Assembly: GCF_001748145.1 (NCBI RefSeq)
Contig: NZ_BCQA01000001.1
Coordinates: 1,919,501-1,983,500 of the forward strand
DNA: 64,000 nt
Source of the DNA: Bosea sp. BIWAKO-01
GTDB taxonomy: Bacteria > Pseudomonadota > Alphaproteobacteria > Rhizobiales > Beijerinckiaceae
Direction of reading: 5' to 3'
Shown here: in pieces, positions 16,983 to 25,660 of the stretch
Position numbering within the stretch: the stretch's first letter is position 1
Layout of the letters: each line of letters starts with the position of its first letter
The notes under the pieces: model-generated
The model's database searches: none
The model's input: only the letters and a program-made list of their open reading frames with translations
Told to the model about the DNA's origin: nothing
Made by a program: the position numbers and the translations under genes

Positions 16983-16991
16983 GGCGCCCCG

Positions 16992-18860
16992 ATGACCACC
17001 GGTAACGCCGTCGCGCCACGCCGCGAGAGTGGCCGGGAAGGGGCCCGGGCGAATGCCATCCCGTCGCCGGCCTGGACATGTCGGCTGCGCTACCGGCTCC
17101 GCGTTGCGCTGCGCGAGCCGACGACCATCATCGGCCTCTTCGCCGCACTTCTGTTTGCCTATCTCATCGTCGTGCCGGTGGTCTCCATTCTGCGCGATGC
17201 GGTGACCGTACAGTTCGGCGACGAGCGCCGCACCGCCGCCGAGGTCGGCAGCTTCACAACCTATTATCTCACCCGCGCCTTCACATCGCCGGTGGCGGCG
17301 AACCTGTTCTGGCAACCGCTGCGCAACACCTTGATGGTGGCCGCCGGCGCCATTGGCATCGCCGTCGTCGTCGGCACGGCGATCGCTTGGCTGATCTGCC
17401 GCACGGACATGTTCGCGCGGCAGTGGTTCGCGACGGCCCTGATCGTACCCTACATGCTGCCGGCCTGGACCTTTGCGCTCGCCTGGACGACGCTGTTCAA
17501 GAACCGCACGGTCGGTGGTCAGGCCGGCTGGATGGAGAGCCTCGGCTTCACCCCGCCGGACTGGCTCGCCTACGGCCAGGTGCCGATCACGCTCATCCTG
17601 GCGCTGCACTACACGCCGTTCGTTATTCTCCTCTTTGGCTCGGCGCTGCGCCGCTTCGACAGTCAACTCGAGGATTCGGCTCGCGTCCTCGGTGCCGGAC
17701 GCGGGGCCATCGCGCTGAAGATCATCCTGCCCCTGATGCGCCCGGCGCTGATGTCGGCGGTGGTGCTGATCTTCGCCAAGTGCCTCGGCGAGTTCGGCGT
17801 CGCCTATGTGCTCGGACTGCCGGTAAAGTACGACGTACTCGCGACCTCGCTGTACCGCTCGATCGGCTCGCGCCAGACCGGCGTGGCCGGGGTGATCGCC
17901 GGCGCCATCATGCTGATCGGCATCATCACGATCCTGATCGACGCCTATCTGGTGCGCGAGGCGCAGCGCTTCGTCACGGTCGGCGGCAAGGGCGCCATGA
18001 ACCGGCCGGCGCGACTCGGCATCTGGCGCTGGCCGGCCACCGGTTTCGCCGCGGGCGTCTACGCCGCCAGCGTCGGCGTGCCACTGCTGACCCTGTTCCT
18101 GTCGACGGTCATGCGCGTGCCGGCCGACTTCTCATGGTCGAACTTCACCCTCGACTATTGGATCGGCTGGAATCTGCCGACGGTCGCCATGCGCACCGGC
18201 ATCCTGCTCAGCCCGGACCTGTGGCAGGCGGCGTTCAACACATTGTGGATCGTCGGCCTGGCCTCGACCTGCTCGGGCCTGCTCGGCATCATCACCGGGT
18301 ATGTCGTGGTGCGCACGCCGGTCCGGCCGCTCGCCACCGTCCTGCGCCAGGTGACGTTCATGCCCTATCTCGTGCCGGGCATCGCCTTCGCAGCCGCCTA
18401 TCTCTCGTTATTTGCAGTGCCGCGCGGGCCGATTCCGGCGCTCTATGGCACCTCGCTCATCCTGATCCTGGCACTCATCGCCGACCAGATGCCCTATGCC
18501 TCGCGCGCCGGCATTTCCGCCATGATGCAACTCGGCAGGGATCCGGAGGAGGCGGCGCAGGTCGTCGGCGCTGGCTGGCTGGCGCGCATGCGCCTTGTCG
18601 TCGTGCCGATCCAGAAGGGTTCGCTGATGACCGGCATCCTCCTGCCCTTCATCTCCGGCATCAAGGGGCTCAGCCTGTTCGTCATGCTCGCAGTGCCCAG
18701 CACGGACGTGCTGACCACGTTCTCGATGCGCCTCGTCGATTATCACTACACGCAGGCGGCCAATGCGGTCGTCCTGATCATCGCGGCCATCGCCTATTTC
18801 GGCACCCTGGCGGCGCAGAAGCTCACCAAGACGAACCTGGCGGAAGGACTAGGCAGCTGA
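16992..18860 (+). CDS. ABC transporter permease, fused two-domain Fbp/Afu type
   Basis: 622 residues with about 12 membrane helices in two homologous halves, as in FbpB/AfuB-type permeases. Each half carries the EAA loop that contacts the ATPase: EDSARVLGAGRGAIALKIIL (about 229-248) and EEAAQVVGAGWLARMRLVVV (about 518-537). The family was first described for ferric iron, but members also carry hexose phosphates (AfuABC) and phosphonates. The phosphatases in this operon favour an organic phosphate. Its stop overlaps the ATPase start by one base. Confidence 0.93.
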   Translation: MTTGNAVAPRRESGREGARANAIPSPAWTCRLRYRLRVALREPTTIIGLFAALLFAYLIVVPVVSILRDAVTVQFGDERRTAAEVGSFTTYYLTRAFTSPVAANLFWQPLRNTLMVAAGAIGIAVVVGTAIAWLICRTDMFARQWFATALIVPYMLPAWTFALAWTTLFKNRTVGGQAGWMESLGFTPPDWLAYGQVPITLILALHYTPFVILLFGSALRRFDSQLEDSARVLGAGRGAIALKIILPLMRPALMSAVVLIFAKCLGEFGVAYVLGLPVKYDVLATSLYRSIGSRQTGVAGVIAGAIMLIGIITILIDAYLVREAQRFVTVGGKGAMNRPARLGIWRWPATGFAAGVYAASVGVPLLTLFLSTVMRVPADFSWSNFTLDYWIGWNLPTVAMRTGILLSPDLWQAAFNTLWIVGLASTCSGLLGIITGYVVVRTPVRPLATVLRQVTFMPYLVPGIAFAAAYLSLFAVPRGPIPALYGTSLILILALIADQMPYASRAGISAMMQLGRDPEEAAQVVGAGWLARMRLVVVPIQKGSLMTGILLPFISGIKGLSLFVMLAVPSTDVLTTFSMRLVDYHYTQAANAVVLIIAAIAYFGTLAAQKLTKTNLAEGLGS

Positions 18861-19993
18861 TGCCCGCGATCATCCTGGAGAACGCCAATAAGAGCTACGG
18901 CGCCGGTTCGCCCAACGCAGTGTCGAATCTCGACCTCGAGATCGCCAATGGCGAGTTCATGTGCCTGCTCGGCCCATCCGGCTGCGGCAAGACGACGACC
19001 TTGCGGATGATCGCGGGGTTGGAGAACCTCTCCGGCGGCGAGATCCGCATCGGCGAGCGCGTCGTCGACAGCATTTCCAAGGGCCTGTTCGTCGGGCCGG
19101 AAAAGCGCGAACTCGGCCTCGTATTCCAGAGCTACGCGCTCTGGCCGCATTTGACCATCGAGCGCAATACCGATTTTGGCCTGCGCCTGCGCAAGATGCC
19201 GAAGGCCGAGCGCGAGGCTCTCGTCACCCGCGTCATGAAGGCGCTCGACATCGAAAAATACCGGGGCCGGTATCCGTCGCAGCTCTCCGGCGGCCAGCAG
19301 CAGCGCGTGGCGCTTGCCCGCATGCTTGTGGTCAATCCGGGCGTCTTGCTGCTCGACGAGCCGCTGTCGAATCTCGACGCCCGGCTGAGGCTGGAAATGC
19401 GCGCCGAATTGAAGCGCATCCATGCCGAGTTCGGCACCACCATCGTCTTCGTCACACACGATCAATGGGAGGCTATGACGCTCGCGACCACAATTGCGGT
19501 GATGAATGAGGGCACTCTGCAACAGATGGGGACGCCGAACGACATCTATGACCGGCCAGCCAATCGTTTCGTCGCCGAGTTCGTGGGCAGCCCGCCGATC
19601 AACATTTTCGAGATCGGCGCTGCCTCGCACGACGTCGTCGGGCGGCACGCGGTGACCTTTCTCACGGCCCGGCTGGGCCCCGATGCCGATATCGGCTCGC
19701 TCGGGCTCCGGCCCGAAACCATTCAGATCGCCGGCTCGGCCGAGGCGGTGCCTCTCGGAAACTTCGCCGACGAGGCGGTCGTCACCGGCATCCTTCCGAC
19801 CGGTGGCAGTTGGATCGTCGAGTTGACTTCGGGCGGCAAGAAGACATTCGCGACAGCCAACGAGGCGCCGCGCCACAAGGTCGGCGACACCGTTTGGTTT
19901 CACGTCCGACCGGCAGCGCTGCATGTGTTTTCGCGCGACGGCCAGCGTCTCCAACGCGCCGACGACGTCCTCGCGCAAGCGGCTGTCCAATGA
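18860..19993 (+). CDS. ABC transporter ATP-binding protein, Fbp/Afu/PotA type
   Basis: 377 residues from the ATG at 18860 (TGATG overlap with the permease). Nucleotide-binding domain about 1-235: Walker A GPSGCGKTTT, Q-loop VFQSYALWPH, signature LSGGQQQR, Walker B VLLLDEPLSNLDA, switch His in VTHDQ. The C-terminal 140 residues are a TOBE/OB-type regulatory region (GLRPETIQI). The reading frame stays open for another 1.8 kb upstream inside the permease gene, which is a GC-bias artefact. It powers the permease before it. Confidence 0.95.
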   Translation: MPAIILENANKSYGAGSPNAVSNLDLEIANGEFMCLLGPSGCGKTTTLRMIAGLENLSGGEIRIGERVVDSISKGLFVGPEKRELGLVFQSYALWPHLTIERNTDFGLRLRKMPKAEREALVTRVMKALDIEKYRGRYPSQLSGGQQQRVALARMLVVNPGVLLLDEPLSNLDARLRLEMRAELKRIHAEFGTTIVFVTHDQWEAMTLATTIAVMNEGTLQQMGTPNDIYDRPANRFVAEFVGSPPINIFEIGAASHDVVGRHAVTFLTARLGPDADIGSLGLRPETIQIAGSAEAVPLGNFADEAVVTGILPTGGSWIVELTSGGKKTFATANEAPRHKVGDTVWFHVRPAALHVFSRDGQRLQRADDVLAQAAVQ

Positions 19994-20025
19994 ACGCCCC
20001 CAACGACAGAAAACGGGAGGGATCC

Positions 20026-21135
20026 ATGCTTGTCATGACGAGGGCTGCGCTCCGCACCGGCCTGGCGGTCGCCGCGTCGATCGCTGCAATGGCCGCCATG
20101 GCCGAGGATCTGAAGCTGCTCGCGGAACGAGCGAAGTCCGAGCCGCCGATGACGGTCTACGCCGTTACCGGCAAGATCGTTGATACGGCCAACGCCTTCA
20201 ACAAGATCTATGGACTGGGTGTCTCCGGCAAGAAGGTCAGCGAGGCCGGCCAGGTGGAACTGCTCATTCGGGAGCACCGCGCCGGTGCCGCGCTCGCCTC
20301 CATCTCGCTCGCGGCCGACACGGCGTCGGTCGCGGCCGAGTTGCTGCCCAAGAAGGTCGTCACCTCCTACGTGCCCGACGACGCGGCGAACCTGTTGCCG
20401 AAAAATGCGAGGGATCCGCTGGTCTTCGTCACCGATCCGCATGTCTGGAGCTATAACGGCGCCGCATCGCAATCCTGTCCGGTCAAGAACGTGTGGGAGC
20501 TGACCGAACCGGCATGGTCGCGTCTGGTGACCCTGATGGACCCCCTGGAGAGGCCGGCCTATGCCGACTGGTTCAACCAGTTGGAGACGCACCACGACGC
20601 CGCGATGGCAGCCGCATATGCGACGCATTTCGGCAAGCCGTTCGACAAGCGGCAGGGCTCGGCGACCGCAGCCTGGGTGAAGGCGCTGGCCGCCAACGGG
20701 CCGCTCATCGCCGATTCGACCGCTGTCGCCGCCGCCGTCGGCGCGCCCGGACAAAAGCAGCCGTTCTTCGGCATGGTGCCGGTCGCCAAGTTCCGCGACA
20801 ATATCGACAAGAAGTTCAGCCTGACGATCTGCCGCGACATGCAACCCTTCGCCGGCATGCTCTATCCCAGTATGGCTGTCGTTGCGGCCGGCACGAAGAG
20901 CCCCAACACGGCGAAGCTGTTCATCAACTACCTGCTGACCGAACCGGGACTGGCGCCGCAACTCATCGACGGGAAGGTGCCGACGCACCCCAAGATCGCC
21001 TTGCCCGCTGATGAGCCCTCGGGCATCGGCCGTTCCCTCGACCGGATGATGGCGTGGGATCTGGCGTCGTCCGCGAGCGACCTGGAGCGCCGCCAGGATT
21101 GGCAGGACCTGTGGCGCGTCAATCTCAGGCGCTGA
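20026..21135 (+). CDS. Periplasmic substrate-binding protein 1 of the Fbp/Afu-type transporter
   Basis: 369 residues from the ATG at 20026 with GGGAGGG upstream. A signal peptide at about 1-26 ends in MAAMAED. The mature protein is an extracellular solute-binding fold of the iron/organophosphate class. It is a clear paralogue of the next gene: both share PPxTxYxxTGKIVD near the N-terminus, DWFNQL, VGAPGQK, KFRDN-DK, GTKSPN-AKLF, DEPSG and a RRQDWQD-W-like end. None of the paired tyrosines that mark ferric-iron-binding relatives could be assigned by eye, so iron is not supported. Confidence 0.88.
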   Translation: MLVMTRAALRTGLAVAASIAAMAAMAEDLKLLAERAKSEPPMTVYAVTGKIVDTANAFNKIYGLGVSGKKVSEAGQVELLIREHRAGAALASISLAADTASVAAELLPKKVVTSYVPDDAANLLPKNARDPLVFVTDPHVWSYNGAASQSCPVKNVWELTEPAWSRLVTLMDPLERPAYADWFNQLETHHDAAMAAAYATHFGKPFDKRQGSATAAWVKALAANGPLIADSTAVAAAVGAPGQKQPFFGMVPVAKFRDNIDKKFSLTICRDMQPFAGMLYPSMAVVAAGTKSPNTAKLFINYLLTEPGLAPQLIDGKVPTHPKIALPADEPSGIGRSLDRMMAWDLASSASDLERRQDWQDLWRVNLRR

Positions 21136-21212
21136 CGGCGCCCTGCGCACGAACCAAACAGGCAAGCGGCGCGGGTGCAACAACTCGCAAGCCGCACGAG
21201 GGAGGAACGACC

Positions 21213-22328
21213 ATGAGCGCCTACTGGAGAGCACCGCTGCTGGCCGTTGCTTTGGCAGCCGCCGCCACCCCGACCATCGCCGTAGAGCCGTTCGACCTCA
21301 GCGGCCTGATCGCCGCGGCCAAGAAGGAGCCGCCGATCACCATCTACGACAGCACCGGCAAGATCGTCGACATGGCCAAGGCGTTCTCGGCCAAATACGG
21401 CCTCAGCGCGACGGGGCAGAAAGTGTCGGCCAACAGCCAGCTCGAAATGCTGCTGCGCGAGAGCAAGAGCCGCAACGTCAAGGGAGACGTGGCACTGTTG
21501 ACCGACACGCCGGCCGTCATCGGGCAGATGCTCCCGGCCCAGGTGCTGGAAAGCTACCTGCCTGCCGATCTCGCCGGCGAGATCCCGGCCGGCTACCGCG
21601 ACCCTCTCGCCATTTCCGTCAATGCCAATGTCTGGGCCTACAACACCGAGATCCACGGAGCGACGTGCCCGATTTCCAACATCTGGCAGTTGACCGAGCC
21701 GGCATGGAAAGGTCGCGTCGCCTTCATCGATCCGCTGACCAAGGGCACCTATACCGACTGGTTCAACCAATTGGCCCAGCATGGCAACGAGGCGCTCGCC
21801 GCCGCCTACAAGGCGCACTACGGCAAGACACTGATCCCGCAGCAGAAGACCGTTGCCGCCGAATGGCTCGCGGCATTGGCGAAGAACGCGCCGCTCGTGT
21901 CCGAGAATGACGACCGCATCTCGGACGCCGTTGGGGCGCCCGGGCAGAAGGCGCCGTTCATGGGGCTGCTGAGCTCGGCCAAGTTCCGCGACAACACCGA
22001 CAAGGGCTACAAGCTCGGCCTTTGCAGGACGCTCGAGCCCTGGGTCGGCTGGACCTACACCAAGCTTGCGCTCATCGCCAAAGGTACCAAAAGCCCAAAC
22101 GCCGCCAAACTCTTCGTCCGCTACATTCTGACGGAGGAGGGGCTGATGCCACAGATGCAGGATGGCAAGCTGCCGACCAGCAAAGCGATCCCGGTTCCCA
22201 AGGACGAGCCGTCGGGTGTCGCCGTCGTGCTCGACCGCCTGTTTCCCTACGACGCCAAGACAGGCCTCGACGACTGGGACAAGCGGCAGGATTGGCAGGA
22301 TTTTTGGCAGATCCACTACAAGCGCTAA
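21213..22328 (+). CDS. Periplasmic substrate-binding protein 2 (tandem paralogue)
   Basis: 371 residues from the ATG at 21213, preceded by GGGAGGAACGACC. The signal peptide at about 1-24 (LLAVALAAAATPTIAVE) is followed by the same solute-binding fold as the preceding protein. By eye they are roughly 40-45% identical through the C-terminal half. Since only one permease and one ATPase are present, the two proteins probably feed the same channel with related ligands or different affinities. The gap after the first binding protein is 77 bases. Confidence 0.88.
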   Translation: MSAYWRAPLLAVALAAAATPTIAVEPFDLSGLIAAAKKEPPITIYDSTGKIVDMAKAFSAKYGLSATGQKVSANSQLEMLLRESKSRNVKGDVALLTDTPAVIGQMLPAQVLESYLPADLAGEIPAGYRDPLAISVNANVWAYNTEIHGATCPISNIWQLTEPAWKGRVAFIDPLTKGTYTDWFNQLAQHGNEALAAAYKAHYGKTLIPQQKTVAAEWLAALAKNAPLVSENDDRISDAVGAPGQKAPFMGLLSSAKFRDNTDKGYKLGLCRTLEPWVGWTYTKLALIAKGTKSPNAAKLFVRYILTEEGLMPQMQDGKLPTSKAIPVPKDEPSGVAVVLDRLFPYDAKTGLDDWDKRQDWQDFWQIHYKR

Positions 22329-22362
22329 CGCAACCGCGCCCCTTGAGCCGGAAGTCCAGACA

Positions 22363-23193
22363 ATGCTGCATACGACGATCGCCGACATTGCCCGCAAGGC
22401 CGTTCTCGCCGTTCAGGAGCCGCTCACGGCCGCGTTTCGCGGCGGCATGGTGGTCGATTTCAAGCGCGACCGGCACGACCCCGTCACCGAGCATGACCGC
22501 CGCGCCGAGGCGGTGATCCGCGATCTCGTGTTCCGGGAGGTTCCCGACTCGACCTTTGTCGGCGAGGAAGGCGGCTCGGTCGGGAGTGGTGCAGTTCACT
22601 GGTATGTCGATCCGATCGACGGTACGGCCAATTTCGCCAGCGGGATGGCGTTCTGGTGCACGTCGGTGGCGGCCGTGATCGACGGCGAGACCGTCGCCGG
22701 AGCCATCCTCGATCCGATCGGTGGCAACCTGTTCCTCGCCGATCGGGACGGGGCCTGGCTCAACGGGCAACCGCTCGCCAGCCGTGCTGCGCCCGACGAG
22801 GCCAACGCCGTGCTGATCACCGGCTATCCGGTGCCGCGCGACTTCCGCAGCGACGGCGAAGCGGTAGCGCTCGGCCGCTTCGGCGAACTGACACGCACCT
22901 TCGCGACCCTGCGACGACCGGGTAGCGCCGCACTCAGCATCGCCCATGTCGCGGCCGGCTGGGTCGACGCCGCCGCCGGTTTCGGCGTCAACGCCTGGGA
23001 TGTCACTGCCGCCATCCTGATCCTTGAGAAGGCGGGCGGCCGCTACACCCCGCACGACCTCGGCAAGGTGGCGCCGACCGCGCCGGCGTTCCTCCAGCCA
23101 GGCTATGTCGCTGTGGGGGGAGGGGCAGATTATCCGACGCTCGATCGCATCGCGCGCGAGATCTCCGAGGGGCGAAGGCGACGCGTCGCTTAG
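22363..23193 (+). CDS. Inositol monophosphatase family phosphatase
   Basis: 276 residues from the ATG at 22363. A Mg2+-dependent sugar or cyclitol phosphate hydrolase of the IMPase/SuhB/CysQ superfamily. All metal-site motifs are present: VTEHD (41-45), GEEG with E68-E69, DPIDGT with D83 and D86, and AWDVTAA with D213. It lacks a signal peptide, so it would act on substrate after import. It is co-directional with, and 34 bases after, the second binding protein. The natural substrate cannot be read from sequence. Confidence 0.92.
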   Translation: MLHTTIADIARKAVLAVQEPLTAAFRGGMVVDFKRDRHDPVTEHDRRAEAVIRDLVFREVPDSTFVGEEGGSVGSGAVHWYVDPIDGTANFASGMAFWCTSVAAVIDGETVAGAILDPIGGNLFLADRDGAWLNGQPLASRAAPDEANAVLITGYPVPRDFRSDGEAVALGRFGELTRTFATLRRPGSAALSIAHVAAGWVDAAAGFGVNAWDVTAAILILEKAGGRYTPHDLGKVAPTAPAFLQPGYVAVGGGADYPTLDRIAREISEGRRRRVA

Positions 23194-23327
23194 AACGGCC
23201 GTGTCGTCGCGGCGGCGCGGTCACCGCAGGAGTGCACTGCGTCATTGCATCTGCACGAGCGGCTCCGGGCGAGCGATAGTGAACAGCTGTGCAAACTCAT
23301 TCGATCTGGAATTGGCGAGTACCCCTT

Positions 23328-24002
23328 ATGGCTTCGACACGAGACATCGCTGCCCCTGAAATGCCCACGCCCCGCTATGACCGGCCCCACATCTCGCGCG
23401 TCTACGAGAACCTGCCCGGCTATGGCATCGATCTCTATGTCGGCGGGCGTGAAGGCGCGTCCGATATCCCGCTGCTGAAGCGGCACGGCATCACCACCGT
23501 GCTCAACTGTGCCGTCAATCTCGACTTCAATTACGTGGCCGAGCCGGCGCCAGACGCGCTGAACGACGTCGATTTCGGTCATGCCCCGATCCGCTACTAC
23601 AAGCTTGGGATCGTTGACGGACCGGGCAATCCGCAAACCATGATGCTGGCTGGCTATTTTCAGCTGAAGGGGGCACTCGACCAGATTCTGCCGGAGAAGC
23701 CGTCCTATTCCGTGCGCGAGCGCGGAAATGTGCTGGTCAGCTGCCGGGCCGGGCGGTCGCGCTCCGTCATCCTGGTGGCGCTGTTTCTGCATCTGCGTCT
23801 CCCGGCGGAGTTTCCCACCCTAGAGGACGCCATCAATTACGTTCGCGGCAAGCGCGAACTCCATCCCGACGAGTGGCATGAGACGCCCAAGCCCATGCTG
23901 ATCGCCGCCGCAGCACGGACTGCTCGCTGGGCGCGCATGATCGAGGATGACATCGCCGCGCATCCCGAAGAGCACGGCCCTCTGCCGGAGTTGGCTGATT
24001 GA
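23328..24002 (+). CDS. CX5R (dual-specificity-like) phosphatase
   Basis: 224 residues from the ATG at 23328. The phosphatase loop VSCRAGRSRS gives nucleophile C139 and R145 (C-x5-R). The His that normally precedes the Cys is Ser here. The N-terminal part (GIDLYVGGREGASDIPLLKRHGITTVLN) matches the start of dual-specificity phosphatase domains. A general acid Asp could be D98 (IVDGPGN). The gap from the IMPase-like gene is 134 bases and includes CTGTGCAAA (23287-23295), identical to a half of the LacI palindrome, so an internal promoter is possible. It overlaps the next gene by 4 bases. Confidence 0.85.
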   Translation: MASTRDIAAPEMPTPRYDRPHISRVYENLPGYGIDLYVGGREGASDIPLLKRHGITTVLNCAVNLDFNYVAEPAPDALNDVDFGHAPIRYYKLGIVDGPGNPQTMMLAGYFQLKGALDQILPEKPSYSVRERGNVLVSCRAGRSRSVILVALFLHLRLPAEFPTLEDAINYVRGKRELHPDEWHETPKPMLIAAAARTARWARMIEDDIAAHPEEHGPLPELAD

Positions 24003-25660
24003 ACCCAACATACCGCATCGCCATCATCGCCGACCCGCATGTGCATGACGTTGCCTGGCGGCCGGCGGGAGCGGGGCTTACGGGCGCCGTGCGCAGCTGG
24101 GCCGATACCGCCGCGTCCACCCGCGTATTCAACGAGAGCCTTCCTGCCTTCCGCGCCGCGCTCGATCGCGCCGCTGCGGAAGGCGCGAGGCTCGTCATCG
24201 TTCCCGGCGATCTCACCGACGACGGTCAGCGGCACAATATCGAAGTCGCCGTCGCGCTCATCGCCGAGTACGAGCATCGCCATGGCCTGCGCGTGTTCAT
24301 GACACCCGGCAATCACGATTTCTGGGCGCTGAAGGGCCGGCCGCAGCGCAAGGAGTTCGTCGGGCGCGACGGCTGCCGGGTCATCGTCGGGAGCCACGCC
24401 GCACCGGGTGGCGCCGCAGTCTCGTCGCCGGAGACTGCCATGCTCGGCGCGCCCGAGGCGCTGACGCTCATGGCCGATCTCGGCTTTCAACCTCGCACCG
24501 ACGACCTGCATTTTGAAACGCCGTTTGGCAGCGATGCCCGGTGGAGTTCGCGAACGGCCCGTGCCGCCAGCCCTGACGGAGCCGCGAGCTTTGATATGAT
24601 CGACGCATCATATCTGATCGAGCCCGTTGCGGGGTTGTGGCTGCTATCGATCGACGCCAACATCGTCGCGCCGCGCGACGGGGCAACTGATCTCGATGAT
24701 CCCGCGCAGATGTTCGACCCCTCGGATGGCGGGTGGTCTGCGGTCTTGCGCACGCGTCCGCATCTGCTTCCCTGGATGCGGGACGTTGCCGAGCGAGCGC
24801 AGCGCGGCGGCAAGGCTCTCGTCGCATTCTCGCACTATCCGGTGCTGGACGCGCTCGCCGGCGCCTCGGCATTGGAGTGCGCACTGTTCCCAAGTTCCGG
24901 CCTCGCCCGGCGCGCGCCGACCATGGAGGTGGCGCGACGCTTCACCGAGACCGGCGTGCGTCTTCACCTCTCCGGCCATCTCCACGTGAACGATACTGCC
25001 GTGTTCCGGGACGAATATGGGGGCTTCTTCAACATCGCCGTGCCATCGCCGGTCGGCTTCGCTCCTGCGATGAAGCTGCTCGATGTCACCACCGACCACG
25101 TGTGGTTGCGCACCGTCCGTCTCGACGACGTGCCCGGTCACGATGCCGCGTTCGATGACTATAGCCGCGAGGCGGGCGTCGCAGGCGATCCGTCACCAAA
25201 AGCCGTCAACGCCGGCGGCCATGTTGGTTTTCTCGACACTCATCTGTGCGCCCTCGTCGGCGCCCGTTACATGGCACGCGAATGGCCGCGCGATATGGCG
25301 GAGTTCACACGCACCCACCGCTTCGCCGATCTGGAGAGGCTGCTCTGGCCACGGGCAGCGCCGGCTGCCAGCACGGGTGACATAGCCCTGACCGCGCTCG
25401 CCGAGGACTGGTACCGCTTGCGCAAGGCAGCAGACCTCGCGCTTGATCTGGTGCCCGAAGCGCGCCTTGCCGTCTATCGCCGCTGGGTCGACGAACTGCG
25501 TCATGCCGAAGCCGCGGGGCTGGCCGGGCGGTTCGCCGCCTTCATCAGCCTGCTCGGGCGCTATCTCGACCGCATGCCAACCCTTGATGTCGCGCTGGAT
25601 CTTAAGGCGCTCGTCGTGACGCCGTCTCAGGGGCGGACACTGCGCCGCCAGACCGTCTGA
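23999..25660 (+). CDS. Calcineurin-like metallophosphoesterase
   Basis: 553 residues from a TTG at 23999 that overlaps the preceding stop (TTGA), with CCGGAG upstream. The five metal motifs are seen: D12-x-H14, GD71 (PGDLTDDG), GNH105-106 D, a histidine in FSHYPVLD, and SGHLH (326-329). The extra C-terminal 170 residues are not recognised. No signal peptide, so cytosolic. It could open a phosphodiester or remove a phosphate from imported material. It is longer than typical family members. The 3' end overlaps the convergent regulator by 34 bases. Confidence 0.9.
   Translation: MNPTYRIAIIADPHVHDVAWRPAGAGLTGAVRSWADTAASTRVFNESLPAFRAALDRAAAEGARLVIVPGDLTDDGQRHNIEVAVALIAEYEHRHGLRVFMTPGNHDFWALKGRPQRKEFVGRDGCRVIVGSHAAPGGAAVSSPETAMLGAPEALTLMADLGFQPRTDDLHFETPFGSDARWSSRTARAASPDGAASFDMIDASYLIEPVAGLWLLSIDANIVAPRDGATDLDDPAQMFDPSDGGWSAVLRTRPHLLPWMRDVAERAQRGGKALVAFSHYPVLDALAGASALECALFPSSGLARRAPTMEVARRFTETGVRLHLSGHLHVNDTAVFRDEYGGFFNIAVPSPVGFAPAMKLLDVTTDHVWLRTVRLDDVPGHDAAFDDYSREAGVAGDPSPKAVNAGGHVGFLDTHLCALVGARYMAREWPRDMAEFTRTHRFADLERLLWPRAAPAASTGDIALTALAEDWYRLRKAADLALDLVPEARLAVYRRWVDELRHAEAAGLAGRFAAFISLLGRYLDRMPTLDVALDLKALVVTPSQGRTLRRQTV

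Larger units (their letters stand above)
16543..16991. other. Intergenic leader of the transporter operon
   Basis: No substantial gene seen. It holds an operator-like site (16776-16791), an adjoining TTGACA hexamer (16791-16796), and a 16-codon open frame with a strong ribosome site (16932-16982) just before the permease. Confidence 0.5.

Noticed and set aside
17078..18859. Long open frame upstream of, and in frame with, the ATPase gene
   Set aside because: It overlaps the well-supported permease in another frame; its translation is Arg/Ala/His-rich with no similarity. The ATPase begins at the ATG at 18860.
20026..22328. Ferric-iron uptake as the role of the Fbp-like transporter
   Set aside because: Neighbouring genes are phosphatases and a LacI regulator, no iron-responsive element was seen, and the iron-ligand tyrosine pair could not be identified. 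It is not fully excluded.
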